Part shown: piece by piece, positions 55,272 to 64,000 of the stretch
Position numbering within the stretch: the stretch's first letter is position 1
Layout of the letters: every line of letters begins with the position of its first letter
Source of the DNA: an uncultured Clostridium sp.
GTDB lineage: Bacteria > Bacillota > Clostridia > TANB77 > CAG-508
Reading direction: 5' to 3'
DNA length: 64,000 bases
NCBI GenBank assembly: GCA_946499885.1
Contig: CAMMTN010000001.1
Span: 1 to 64,000 of the forward strand
Notes under the pieces: generated by a model
Told to the model about the DNA's origin: nothing
Databases searched by the model: none
The model's input: the letters and a program-made list of their open reading frames with translations, nothing else
Program-made: the position numbers and the translations under genes

Positions 55272-56732
55272 TTAATTTGTAAATCCTAAAATTTCTAATT
55301 TCTCATTAACTTTATTTGTAAATAATTCATACCACTGTTGTATAACCGGTATAAACTCATCTTTTGAATAGTTATTTGCTATTATAGTATTGGAGTCATT
55401 TAGTTCCATTATTTCTTCTACTTCATTTGTCTTTGCTGTATTTGTATCGTATGAAATTTGTATTGTTTCATTTTTTTCATTATTTGGTATATTAATTGTT
55501 GCTAGTATAGAATTAGTAAATGAATTATTTTGAATATTACTCAAATTTATCTGTATACTAATATTTTGTTCTTCATAATTCATATTTGGAATAATTTTAG
55601 TCATAATTACATTATTATTTGATATTTCTTTTTCTATTTCTATTCTTGTTAATGAATATTGTTCTTCAATGCTTTCATCATATTTATTCAAATCTATAAT
55701 TTCATCATTTTCTTTACTGCTACTTACATTATTGTTTTTTAATTCTACTATAATATTCTTCTTTTCATTGGTATTTTCATATATAAATGTACATAAATTG
55801 GTTATTTCTATTTTTGTTTCAATGGTTTGTCCATCTTTTTCGTACACATATATATTTATGTCGTTTTGTATATCAGTTTCATTTAGTTTCTCTATAGCTC
55901 TTGTTATTTTTGTTTTTAAATTTTCAATATCTGTATAATCTTCTCCTAACTGCAACTCAAAAAACTTATTACTAAGTATAGATAATGTTTCATTATCTAA
56001 TTTTAAAGCACCTAGCATATCTAACAATATTTGCTTTATATTGTCATTAGTTATTTTTACTTTATATTCATTAGTTACATATATTGTATCATCTATGCTA
56101 ATTTGTTGTTTTGACAAAGCATATTGATTTTTAGGAATACTTTTTAATATAATAGGCAAATATGTATTTTGTAAATACTCCTTTTGATTGCCATCCAAGT
56201 TTAATATATCTAAAACTTTACTTAAACTAAGCATATTTGGAATATCAATATTAGTATTTATTCCATAATTTGCTGTTAGTTCTTGCAAATTAGAATTTCT
56301 AACCCCAAAATAAATTGGTGTAACTTCATCGCACTTTATAGCATAAATATCATTACTGTTTATATATGAAACATCAAATATATCTAAGTCTCCATTCATT
56401 AAAGATATATTTGATAGTGTTCTATTAGCATTTACACTATGTCTAGTAGTAGTCGTTAAATCTAATTTTTTTACGCTATTTTCTCCTTGAGTCATAGTTA
56501 ATGACAATTTTCCATCTGATAAATATGAATTATTTTGCTTAAATTCTTGCTGCGTTATTAATTTGTCATCAAGTAATACTTGAGATATATCACTAGATTT
56601 TGCAAAATACTTCCAAAATAAATCTTCATCAGATTTAAACATATCTGTAGTAAAATATAATATTCCTATAACACTAATTACGATAAGAATAACTATTATT
56701 GCAAAAATAATTAATAAATTCTTTTTGTTCAT
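55272..56732 (-). CDS. Membrane-anchored extracellular protein, paralogue of 14992-16503
   Basis: The 486-residue protein has one N-terminal span (about residues 5-28) and a large Asn/Ile-rich extracellular region without cysteines. Like the paralogue it has TTDMFKSDEDLFWKYF right after the span. No named family is recognised. ATG 56732 follows GAAAGGAATG. It lies between rlmB and metK and seems to be its own unit. Confidence 0.75.
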   Translation of the reverse strand: MNKKNLLIIFAIIVILIVISVIGILYFTTDMFKSDEDLFWKYFAKSSDISQVLLDDKLITQQEFKQNNSYLSDGKLSLTMTQGENSVKKLDLTTTTRHSVNANRTLSNISLMNGDLDIFDVSYINSNDIYAIKCDEVTPIYFGVRNSNLQELTANYGINTNIDIPNMLSLSKVLDILNLDGNQKEYLQNTYLPIILKSIPKNQYALSKQQISIDDTIYVTNEYKVKITNDNIKQILLDMLGALKLDNETLSILSNKFFELQLGEDYTDIENLKTKITRAIEKLNETDIQNDINIYVYEKDGQTIETKIEITNLCTFIYENTNEKKNIIVELKNNNVSSSKENDEIIDLNKYDESIEEQYSLTRIEIEKEISNNNVIMTKIIPNMNYEEQNISIQINLSNIQNNSFTNSILATINIPNNEKNETIQISYDTNTAKTNEVEEIMELNDSNTIIANNYSKDEFIPVIQQWYELFTNKVNEKLEILGFTN

Positions 56733-56826
56733 ATTTATGGTTCATTCCTTTCAAATAGTATGAAATTTAAGCTAGGTTGTAAATTTTAATTAAAATTGTC
56801 TAGCTGTATTAAGATATGGCTTTTAG

Positions 56827-57591
56827 TTATTTATTTCTTTGCTTTACTACTTCATACATTACAATTCCTGCAGATACCGAAGCATTTAAAGATGTAATTT
56901 TTCCCTTCATTGGAATTTTTACTAAAAAATCACAATTTTCTTTTACAAGTCTACTCATGCCAAAACCTTCACTGCCTATTATTATTGCAATTCCACAAGT
57001 AAAGTCTTCTTCATAATAATACTTATCAGTGTTCATATCAGTTCCATAAACCCAAACATCATTTTCTTTTAAATAATTTATGGTATCTGTTATATTGTTT
57101 ACTCTGGCTACCTTCATATATTCCACAGCTCCTGCAGATACTTTGCTAACTGTACTATTTACTGTAGCTGCCCTTCTTTTAGGTATTATTATTCCATGCA
57201 CTCCAGCTGTTTCTGCTGTTCTTATTATAGAACCTAAATTATGTGGATCCCCTATTCCATCTAAAATTAATATAAATGGTTTCTCGTTTTTATTTTTAGC
57301 CACTTCTAATATATCCTCTACTTCACAATAATTATATGGTGGAACAATTGCAATAACTCCTTGATTATTTTCTGTTTGAGCCATTTGATTTAATTTTGCT
57401 TTACTTATTTCATTTATAATAACTTTCTTTTCTTTTGCAATAGCAATTATCTTATTTATTGATCCATGTTTTTCTCCATCATATATAAATATTTTATTTA
57501 TATCTCTATCTGATTCTAAAAGTTCTAATACTGCATTTCTACCTTCAACTTGGTCTTCATATTTATTATTGTGTTCATTTTTATTATTCAT
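56827..57591 (-). CDS. rlmB: 23S rRNA 2'-O-methyltransferase RlmB
   Basis: This SpoU-family enzyme methylates G2251 of 23S rRNA. The 254-residue protein has an N-terminal substrate domain (EGRNAVLELLESDRDI), and the SPOUT domain with LDGIGDPHNLGSIIRTAE, IIGSEGFGMSRLVKENCD and IPMKGKITSLNASVSAGIVMYE. It starts at ATG 57591 after AAAGG, six bases after the deoxyribosyltransferase-like gene. Confidence 0.95.
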   Translation of the reverse strand: MNNKNEHNNKYEDQVEGRNAVLELLESDRDINKIFIYDGEKHGSINKIIAIAKEKKVIINEISKAKLNQMAQTENNQGVIAIVPPYNYCEVEDILEVAKNKNEKPFILILDGIGDPHNLGSIIRTAETAGVHGIIIPKRRAATVNSTVSKVSAGAVEYMKVARVNNITDTINYLKENDVWVYGTDMNTDKYYYEEDFTCGIAIIIGSEGFGMSRLVKENCDFLVKIPMKGKITSLNASVSAGIVMYEVVKQRNK

Positions 57592-57597
57592 AACTGA

Positions 57598-57972
57598 TTA
57601 CCTTTCATCATTTATTTTTTGTATATATACCTTTAACTTTTTTACCATATCTCTTTCATCTTCATATTCTATAATATCTGTATTTACAAATTTTAGACTT
57701 TGCGAAAGCTTATACTCATTATTGTAGATACATAAAATCTTTTTTCCAATTTGTTCTGCTCTCCCTATTTCAATTCCCAGTCCTAAAGATTGCGCAGAAA
57801 CCTCTGCAATAAACAAATCTGCATCTTCAATTATACTTTTTGTATTAAAAGACTTTTTATTAGTGTGAGGAAATATAATTTCGTGTTCTTTACTTAGATC
57901 TGAATCTAATATTGGCTTGTACAATTTCCTTTCATAATCATAATTTCTTGAATGACCTATATAAATTTTCAT
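57598..57972 (-). CDS. Nucleoside 2-deoxyribosyltransferase-like protein
   Basis: The protein of about 124 residues has a Rossmann-like start MKIYIGHSRNYDYE, DADLFIAEVSAQSLGLGIEIGRAEQ with the Glu, and a C-terminal helix. It resembles small nucleoside 2-deoxyribosyltransferase or YtoQ-like proteins. Catalysis is not certain. ATG 57972 follows AGAGG; a longer reading from 58029 would run through a palindromic repeat. Confidence 0.75.
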   Translation of the reverse strand: MKIYIGHSRNYDYERKLYKPILDSDLSKEHEIIFPHTNKKSFNTKSIIEDADLFIAEVSAQSLGLGIEIGRAEQIGKKILCIYNNEYKLSQSLKFVNTDIIEYEDERDMVKKLKVYIQKINDER

Positions 57973-57995
57973 ATAATTAACCTCTTTATAACTTT

Positions 57996-58116
57996 CAAAA
58001 CGAAAAAGAATTGTTTTTTGGCTAGGCACACTTCATTAAAAATTTATGAGGCGCACTTTGTGTACATTGAAAACTTTTTAGTGAAACTTGACAACGCAAG
58101 ACGAAGTTTATTTTTT
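57996..58116. repeat. CTAGG imperfect palindrome, copy 5
   Basis: It carries TTTTTTGGCTAGGCACACTTC, GGCGCACTTTGTGTACATTGA and GAAACTTGACAACG. It sits directly beside copy 6 upstream of the deoxyribosyltransferase-like gene. Confidence 0.75.
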
Positions 58117-58137
58117 ATATAACTTTTATTCCATACA

Positions 58138-58266
58138 TTCAAAACGAAAAAGAATTGATTTTTGGCTAGGCACACTAGTTAAAAATTTATGAGGCGTACT
58201 TTGTGTACGTTGATTAAATTTTTAATGAAGTGTAACGACGCCAAAAACAATTATCTTTCGTTTTGG
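58138..58266. repeat. CTAGG imperfect palindrome, copy 6
   Basis: The outer stem CAAAACGAAAAAGAATTG pairs with its near-complement ending at 58266. GGCTAGGCACACT on the left faces AGTGTAACGACGCC on the right, and the tip is CGTACTTTGTGTACG. It ends at the lepA stop codon. It is the clearest copy. Confidence 0.85.
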
Positions 58267-60078
58267 CTATTCTTCGTCGAGCTTAAGAACACTCAAAAAA
58301 GCTTCCTGTGGTATTTCTACATTTCCTATTTGTCTCATCTTTTTCTTTCCACGTTTCTGTTTTTCTAATAACTTTTTCTTCCTTGTAATGTCTCCACCAT
58401 AACATTTAGCAAGTACGTCTTTTCTCATTGCTGAAATTGTTTCTCTTGCTATAACCTTACCTCCGATTACTGCTTGTATTGGAATTATAAACAATTGTCT
58501 TGGAATAACTGTCTTTAGCTTTTCTACCATTTTTCTTCCACGTTCATAACTATTATCTTTGTGAACTATAAATGAAAGAGCATCTACTGGCTCCCCATTT
58601 ACATGAATATCTAGTTTAACTAAATCAGACCTTCTATATTCTTTAAATTCATAATCAAATGATGCATATCCCTTTGTTCTAGATTTTAACTGATCAAAGA
58701 AATCATAGATAATTTCATTTAATGGAAGTTCATAAATTAATGTAACTCTATTTTCATCTAAGTATTTCATATCTACATATATACCACGTCTATTTTGACA
58801 AATTTCCATTATATTTCCAACAAATTCTTTTGGAGTTAGTATCTCAGCCGTAACAAATGGCTCTTCCATATATGACACTTCAGAAGTTGGTGGTAAATCT
58901 GCTGGATTATATAGTTCTATTACTTCTCCATCTGTTTTATGTACTTTATATATAACTGATGGTGAAGTTGTAATTAGACTTAAGTCAAATTCTCTATCTA
59001 GTCTTTCTTCAATAATTTCCAAATGTAGTAAGCCTAAAAATCCACATCTAAATCCAAAGCCCAATGCTCCTGAAGACTCTGGTTCATATTCTAATGCTGC
59101 ATCATTTAATTTTAATTTTTCCAATGCCACTTTTAAATTTTCGTAATCGCTACCATCAACAGGATAAATTCCGCAATATACCATTGGATTTACTTTTTTA
59201 TATCCTGGAAGTGGTTCTTTAGCTGGATCATCCTTTAATGTAATTGTATCTCCGACTCTAATATCTGATAAACTCTTTATACTCGCACATATATATCCAA
59301 CTTCTCCTGCTTCTAATTTTTCACTTGAAGCATATGAACCTGGTTCAAAGTATCCTACTTCTGTAACTGTAAAAGATTTTTTATTAGACATAAGCATTAT
59401 TTCATCTCCAACTTTTACAGTTCCATCTTTTACTCTTACATATGCTATAGCACCTTTATAATCATTATATATTGAGTCGAAAATCAAACATTTCAAGTTA
59501 TCTTTTTCGTTTCCTATTGGTGCCGGTAAGTCAGTTACTATTCTTTCTAAAACTTCATCTACATTAAGACCTGTTTTGGCAGATATACATGGTGCATCTT
59601 GTGCAGGTATTCCTATTATATCTTCAATTTCTGCTTTCACTTCATCTGGCCTTGCATTTGGCAAATCTACTTTATTTATAACTGGTAATATCTCTAAATT
59701 ATTATCTATTGCTAAATATACGTTTGCAAGGGTTTGTGCTTCAACCCCTTGTGTACTATCCACAACTAATATTGCTCCATCACATGCTGCTAAGCTTCTT
59801 GACACTTCATAATTAAAATCCACATGTCCAGGAGTATCTATTAAATTAAGCTCATATTCGTTACCATCTTTAGCTTTGTATAACATCTTTACAGCTTGAG
59901 ATTTAATTGTAATTCCTCTTTCACGTTCTATATCCATATTATCCAATACTTGACTTTCCATCTCTCTGCTAGAAAGTACTCCTGTCATTTCAATTAATCT
60001 ATCTGCTAATGTTGATTTTCCATGGTCAATATGTGCTATTATACTAAAATTTCTAATATATTTTTTCTTATCTTGCAT
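58267..60078 (-). CDS. lepA: Elongation factor 4 (LepA)
   Basis: LepA is a ribosomal GTPase that acts on elongating or initiating ribosomes. The 603-residue protein has the G domain ([39 protein letters not shown]), and the LepA-specific C-terminal block ([39 protein letters not shown]). The family name motif is complete. ATG 60078 follows AAGGAG. A strong promoter lies upstream at 60106-60134. Confidence 0.97.
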   Translation of the reverse strand: MQDKKKYIRNFSIIAHIDHGKSTLADRLIEMTGVLSSREMESQVLDNMDIERERGITIKSQAVKMLYKAKDGNEYELNLIDTPGHVDFNYEVSRSLAACDGAILVVDSTQGVEAQTLANVYLAIDNNLEILPVINKVDLPNARPDEVKAEIEDIIGIPAQDAPCISAKTGLNVDEVLERIVTDLPAPIGNEKDNLKCLIFDSIYNDYKGAIAYVRVKDGTVKVGDEIMLMSNKKSFTVTEVGYFEPGSYASSEKLEAGEVGYICASIKSLSDIRVGDTITLKDDPAKEPLPGYKKVNPMVYCGIYPVDGSDYENLKVALEKLKLNDAALEYEPESSGALGFGFRCGFLGLLHLEIIEERLDREFDLSLITTSPSVIYKVHKTDGEVIELYNPADLPPTSEVSYMEEPFVTAEILTPKEFVGNIMEICQNRRGIYVDMKYLDENRVTLIYELPLNEIIYDFFDQLKSRTKGYASFDYEFKEYRRSDLVKLDIHVNGEPVDALSFIVHKDNSYERGRKMVEKLKTVIPRQLFIIPIQAVIGGKVIARETISAMRKDVLAKCYGGDITRKKKLLEKQKRGKKKMRQIGNVEIPQEAFLSVLKLDEE

Positions 60079-60105
60079 ATTTTTCTCCTTAAATTTACTG
60101 TAATA

Positions 60106-60134
60106 ATTATATTGATTTTAGTTATTTTTGTCAA
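60106..60134 (-). promoter_or_regulatory. Sigma-A promoter of lepA
   Basis: On the minus strand TTGACA (60129-60134) and TATAAT (60106-60111) are perfect and separated by 17 bases. Confidence 0.85.
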
Positions 60135-60140
60135 CTAAAT

Positions 60141-60169
60141 TTGACATAATATTTCTAGAATAGTATAAT
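60141..60169 (+). promoter_or_regulatory. Sigma-A promoter of the DUF3137-like gene
   Basis: TTGACA (60141-60146) and TATAAT (60164-60169) are perfect and separated by 17 bases. The promoter is divergent from that of lepA, with six bases between the two -35 boxes. Confidence 0.85.
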
Positions 60170-60214
60170 AAGCATATTAATATAGATTATTTAATTTAAA
60201 AGTAGGTGTTAATA

Positions 60215-61228
60215 ATGTTGAAAATCGAAGAAGACTTTAACAAATTTTATAATAAATTTTTAGATGCGAACCAAACTTATTTTAATGAAATTGAAGAACA
60301 AAGAAAAAAAGCAATTAATGAAAGAAAAAATAATAAAATGCTTATATTTATTGTAGTCTTTATAGCTTTATCTCTAGGAGTACTTTCGATTATTTTTGGA
60401 CGTAATTATTTAGGTGAAGAAACTTCTGAAACTATTTTTATGTGGTGTTTTTTTGTAGCTATTTGTTTCCCAGTATATATTGCTTTAACAAAAAGAAAAG
60501 AATTAATTAATTATGACACACTTTATAAAAATAATGTAATAGAAAGATTAATTAAATCTTTTTTGCCTTCGTTAGAATATTTACCTGATGAATCTATAAA
60601 GCAAGAAGATTTTAAGCAAATAGATTTTGACTATTATAACAATTTTTGTTCTTCAAATCTTATAAAAGGTACATATAATTACGATGAAATAGAAATTTCC
60701 CAAATTGTTACAGAATACTTATATAAATCAAGTAGAAATCATAGAAATATTGTACACAAAGAAATTTTTAATGGTTTATTTGGTAAGATTAAGCTTTCAA
60801 GAAATTGTAATAATGAATTGTATTTAATTCAAAAAGAACAAATAACAAAAAAATTATATGATACATTTAGCTTACCTATTAATCAAGTAATTAAAAGTAA
60901 TAATGAAAAAAATTTCTTAAAGAATAATTTTAATCAAATACATATTGATGAATTAGATTCTATTTTTGATATCTATTCCTCTAATTCACATTGTTCTCAA
61001 AACTTATTAGATGCAAAAATAGTACAAGTTTTAATTGAAATATACAATATTGAAAAATTTGAACTGGCAATTAAGGGAAACTATATTTATTTAAAGTTTT
61101 GGATGGATGGATTATTTACAAATCCTCCATTAGGAAAAGAAATATATGATAAGGAATATATTTACAAAAATTATAAAATTCTATATCTCGTATTTTACTT
61201 AATATCTGCTTTTAAAGAAAAGCTATAA
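60215..61228 (+). CDS. DUF3137-like membrane protein
   Basis: The protein of about 337 residues has a charged coiled start, two membrane spans (about residues 45-62 and 72-90) and a large soluble C-terminal part (IDFDYYNNFCSSNLIKGTYNYDEIEISQI onward). This layout fits the DUF3137 family of unknown function. I choose ATG 60215, six bases after TAGGTG; GTG 60206 is possible. Confidence 0.75.
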   Translation: MLKIEEDFNKFYNKFLDANQTYFNEIEEQRKKAINERKNNKMLIFIVVFIALSLGVLSIIFGRNYLGEETSETIFMWCFFVAICFPVYIALTKRKELINYDTLYKNNVIERLIKSFLPSLEYLPDESIKQEDFKQIDFDYYNNFCSSNLIKGTYNYDEIEISQIVTEYLYKSSRNHRNIVHKEIFNGLFGKIKLSRNCNNELYLIQKEQITKKLYDTFSLPINQVIKSNNEKNFLKNNFNQIHIDELDSIFDIYSSNSHCSQNLLDAKIVQVLIEIYNIEKFELAIKGNYIYLKFWMDGLFTNPPLGKEIYDKEYIYKNYKILYLVFYLISAFKEKL

Positions 61229-61277
61229 TTTAGAAAGATTTTTACTTTTTCAATTATATAAAACTGTTTTTAAATAA

Positions 61278-61307
61278 TTGAAATTAACATATATTATGTG
61301 ATAAAAT
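61278..61307 (+). promoter_or_regulatory. Probable promoter of tyrS
   Basis: TTGAAA (61278-61283) and TAAAAT (61302-61307) are separated by 18 bases, about 40 bases before the tyrS start. No T-box leader is present between. Confidence 0.55.
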
Positions 61308-61347
61308 ATATAATGAATTACAAGAAAAATAGAAAGGATTGATTTAT

Positions 61348-62556
61348 ATGTCAAAAATTTATGAAGAATTAATGGAAAGAGGCTATATTGAACAAGTAAC
61401 TCATGAAGAAATAAAAGATGTATTAGATAATAGCTCAATTCCATTTTATATAGGTTTTGATCCAACAGCTGATAGCTTACATGTCGGACATTTTGTATCA
61501 ATGATGGTGGCTTCTCAAATGCAGAAGGCAGGTCATAAGCCAATTATTCTAATTGGTGGTGGTACTGCGACTATTGGAGATCCTTCAGGAAAAACTGATA
61601 TGAGAAGAATGATGTCTAGAGAAGAAATTAATCATAATGTAGAATGCTTTAAAAAACAACTTTCTAAATTTATTAGTTTTGAAGGAAATAATGGAGCTAT
61701 TATAGTAAATAATGCAGACTGGTTATTAAGTTTAAATTTCGTTGAATTTATGAGAGATATTGGTTCACTATTTTCTGTAAATAAAATGCTTTCAGCAGAA
61801 TGCTATAAACAAAGAATGGAAAGAGGATTAACTTTCTTTGAACTTGGATATATGTTAATGCAATCATATGATTTCCTCCATTTATATAATACTTATGGTT
61901 GTAAACTCCAGATGGGTGGTAATGACCAATGGTCTAATATTTTAGGCGGAGTTGATTTAATAAGAAGAATTGGGCATTCTGACTCATTCGGATTAACCTT
62001 TAAACTTCTTACTACAAAAGAAGGGAAAAAAATGGGAAAAACAGAAAAAGGTGCTTTGTGGCTTGACGCTAGCAAGACATCTCCTTATGAATTTTATCAG
62101 TACTGGAGAAATATTGATGACGCAGATGTAAAAACTGTTTTATCTCTTCTTACATTCTTACCTATGGATGAAGTAAATAGATTATCTAGTTTAAAAGACG
62201 AACAAATAAATGAAGCTAAAAAAATAGCTGCATTTGAAATAACAAAATTAATCCATGGTGAAGAAGAAGCTTTAAAAGCTGCAAAAGCTGCAAAAGCATT
62301 ATTCGAAGGACAAGGTTCTTTGGAAAACATGCCTACTTCTAAAGTAAATAATAATATTTCTATATTAGATGCAATTATAACTGCTGGTATGGCTCCTTCA
62401 AAAGGACAAGCTAGAACTTTAATTAATCAAGGTGGAATTACTTTAAATGATACAAAAATTACAGATATGAACTATATTCTATCTGATAAAGATTTTAAAG
62501 AAGGTTATGCAATTTTAAGAAAAGGCAAAAAAATATATCACAAACTAGAAAAATAA
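61348..62556 (+). CDS. tyrS: Tyrosyl-tRNA synthetase
   Basis: This class I synthetase charges tRNA-Tyr. The protein of about 402 residues shows HVGHF (the HIGH site), the Tyr-binding [34 protein letters not shown] (the KMSKS loop as KMGKT) and a C-terminal S4 RNA-binding domain ([20 protein letters not shown]). I choose ATG 61348 with AGAAAGGA upstream; TTG 61339 is too close to that site. It is on the plus strand. Confidence 0.97.
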   Translation: MSKIYEELMERGYIEQVTHEEIKDVLDNSSIPFYIGFDPTADSLHVGHFVSMMVASQMQKAGHKPIILIGGGTATIGDPSGKTDMRRMMSREEINHNVECFKKQLSKFISFEGNNGAIIVNNADWLLSLNFVEFMRDIGSLFSVNKMLSAECYKQRMERGLTFFELGYMLMQSYDFLHLYNTYGCKLQMGGNDQWSNILGGVDLIRRIGHSDSFGLTFKLLTTKEGKKMGKTEKGALWLDASKTSPYEFYQYWRNIDDADVKTVLSLLTFLPMDEVNRLSSLKDEQINEAKKIAAFEITKLIHGEEEALKAAKAAKALFEGQGSLENMPTSKVNNNISILDAIITAGMAPSKGQARTLINQGGITLNDTKITDMNYILSDKDFKEGYAILRKGKKIYHKLEK

Positions 62557-62607
62557 GTATAAAAAAGTTTATTCAAATTTTTATCATACTGTTCAAGTAA
62601 ATAAGAG

Positions 62608-62658
62608 TTATAAAAAGATTTAAAAGTTTTGTTATTTCAAAGCTTTTAAATCTTTCTA
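62608..62658. terminator. Terminator after tyrS
   Basis: AAAGATTTAAAAG and CTTTTAAATCTTT pair with a loop of about 15 bases and T-rich flanks. Confidence 0.7.
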
Positions 62659-62742
62659 TTTCTAAAGTTTTATTATTTTTTTATACAAAATTCCCATAGC
62701 ATTTAAACAGACTTTTTATTCTTTTTAATTTCACCCTTTCTC

Positions 62743-63861
62743 CTATTCGTTAATTATTTTCTCAATAAAATTAACTATTTCTTCCGTGCAGTTTTCTACA
62801 TTTGTTACATATTTTTTTCTAAATTCTAATACTAAATTTAAATCATAGTTTTTATTTTCTATTGCATTAATTATATCAGATGAATTTTTACTTACAATTC
62901 CAGGAAGTTCTTTTTTATAATCTATTGTAAGACCTCTATTATCTAAATATTCTTCTAAATCAAAAGCAAAGAAAAACATTGGAATATTTAATATGGAAGC
63001 TTCATATATTATGCAACTATAATCACTAATTATATAATTTGCAACAAATAGCATATCCATACTAGAAAATTCCTTGTCATATATTATTCTATTATCACTT
63101 ATTTGTATTTTACTTAAAGGATGAAGTTTTATTATAAAATTATATTTTTCAAAATCTATTTTTTTTATAATTCTATAAATTTCTTTTTCTAGTTCTTTTT
63201 CATTTTTTCTAAAAGTTGGACAGTATACAATATTTTCTTTTTCTAAAATATTAGGATACTTTTCTTTTATTCTTTTCGTAGTTTCTTCCTTGTATTTTTT
63301 GCTAGTTAATAAATCTACTCTTGGCAAAGAATAAATTCTTATTTTATCCATACCGCAATTAAAGCCTTCTTCTAATTGCTTAGCATATGCCATACTACTT
63401 GCAAAAACGTAGTCATAATTTTTATGCATTTTCATTAATTCTGCTACTTCTTTTTTTGAGCCTTCACTCTTATCTAAAATTTGATAACCAAATTTTTTCA
63501 TGGTTCCCATCGAATGCCACATTTGAATTACTTTTAGACTCTTTTTATGTTTTAAAATACTAATTAGTATACAATAAGAATCTAATACTATAACTTTAGA
63601 AGTTGCTATATGATACATTTGAGATAGGCAGTGTAAAACATATTTAATTTTTTCTAAAAAACTAGCATTTATTCCGCCTTCTAGCTTATGACATAATATT
63701 ACGGTTTTAATCTCTTTATTTAATTTATCTTCTAATAATGCAAAATCTATTGTTTTTTCATTTGATTGGCGACTAATCATTGTAACTTTATTTTTAGTTG
63801 GTAATAATTTAAAAAAACAATAAATAAATTTTGCTACATATATTATTAATTTTTTAACCAT
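62743..63861 (-). CDS. CDP-glycerol glycerophosphotransferase family protein
   Basis: The 372-residue protein belongs to the TagB/TagF family that adds glycerol- or ribitol-phosphate units in teichoic acid synthesis. It shows QMWHSMGTMKKFGYQ near residue 116, YCPTFRKN, KLHPLSK and SDYSCIIYEASILNIPMFF. The ATG 63861 overlaps the stop of the gene to its right, so the two genes are co-translated. Confidence 0.88.
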   Translation of the reverse strand: MVKKLIIYVAKFIYCFFKLLPTKNKVTMISRQSNEKTIDFALLEDKLNKEIKTVILCHKLEGGINASFLEKIKYVLHCLSQMYHIATSKVIVLDSYCILISILKHKKSLKVIQMWHSMGTMKKFGYQILDKSEGSKKEVAELMKMHKNYDYVFASSMAYAKQLEEGFNCGMDKIRIYSLPRVDLLTSKKYKEETTKRIKEKYPNILEKENIVYCPTFRKNEKELEKEIYRIIKKIDFEKYNFIIKLHPLSKIQISDNRIIYDKEFSSMDMLFVANYIISDYSCIIYEASILNIPMFFFAFDLEEYLDNRGLTIDYKKELPGIVSKNSSDIINAIENKNYDLNLVLEFRKKYVTNVENCTEEIVNFIEKIINE

Positions 63862-64000
63862 TTTTATTTTCTTTTAGTATAATGTTATCTATAATTAAAT
63901 CTGTTGATTTTTTATATTTTATACTAAAGTTTTCCTCCCTAAATTTTTTTAACTTTTCTTCTTCAAATTCTCTTTCATATATTGATTTAACTAGTTCTTC
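63854..64000 (-). CDS. C-terminal part of an upstream cell-wall gene (partial)
   Basis: The last 48 codons of a gene that continues past the right edge read IYEREFEEEKLKKF and end IILKENKNG. The stop TAA overlaps the start of the CDP-glycerol transferase gene, so it belongs to the same operon. The fragment is too short to name the product. Confidence 0.6.
   Translation of the reverse strand, partial: EELVKSIYEREFEEEKLKKFREENFSIKYKKSTDLIIDNIILKENKNG

Noticed and set aside
61229..61347. T-box leader upstream of tyrS
   Set aside because: No specifier stem or AGGGTGG-type T-box sequence is present in the short upstream region; the same holds for metG and argS.
1..64000. tRNA, rRNA, CRISPR arrays
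   Set aside because: No tRNA cloverleaf with a GTTCGA-type arm, no rRNA-like stretch and no regularly spaced direct repeats were seen on either strand.

Overview
The window comes from an AT-rich, endospore-forming, Gram-positive anaerobe of the Clostridia type. It carries a complete spoIIIAA-AH operon, gerW, spoVS, a BclA-like protein, ppdK, scpA and recX. No rRNA, tRNA, CRISPR array or complete insertion sequence was seen. Almost all genes are on the minus strand; asnB, a DUF4282-like gene, a DUF3137-like gene and tyrS are on the plus strand.

Layout. 1-905: a secreted C-type-lectin-like gene and a second, headless copy of its 3' end. The two copies differ almost only where an adenine template could have been randomised, the mark of a diversity-generating retroelement (DGR); its reverse transcriptase and template must lie left of position 1. 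1.1-9.1 kb: metG, glmM, a CmpB-like membrane protein, argS, pfkA and an ankyrin gene. 9.2-14.8 kb: the spoIIIA operon. 15-24.5 kb: a membrane-anchored protein, yebC, a class A PBP, a pilin-anchored CLec/FGE-like gene with a broken frame, a BclA-like gene, a DUF6873-like gene, a small alarmone synthetase and rpmF. 24.6-33 kb: asnB, a zinc ribbon, ORF6N-PLD, sortase B with its likely substrate, and ppdK. 33-39 kb: an envelope O-acylation cluster (DHHW, MBOAT, RsiV/SigV, DUF4358, SGNH). 39-53 kb: AI-2E permease, pentapeptide repeat, acyl-CoA ligase, EAL protein, gerW, DUF2953, scpA, recX, mazG-like, recA, a peptide-binding protein, spoVS and ymdB. 53-64 kb: metK, rlmB, lepA, tyrS and teichoic-acid type genes.

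Most notable signal. Four genes (spoIIIAA, spoIIIAF, the BclA-like gene and the peptide-binding protein) are broken in the zero frame, and all six break points are in-frame CGG codons. Skipping the C of each CGG puts the ribosome on a GGN glycine codon and restores the conserved protein, including the Walker A loop of SpoIIIAA and the C-terminus of SpoIIIAF. By eye I found no other in-frame CGG in any recognisable gene; three occur in small orphan genes that look acquired. This suggests that CGG is not read as arginine here but triggers +1 frameshifting (or CGGN is read as glycine). A systematic insertion error in the sequence is the main alternative.

The intergenic regions also hold three families of imperfect palindromes: six copies of a roughly 120-bp CTAGG element, three GGGGACGTAC inverted pairs, and two copies of a GC-richer element, one nested inside another inverted repeat.
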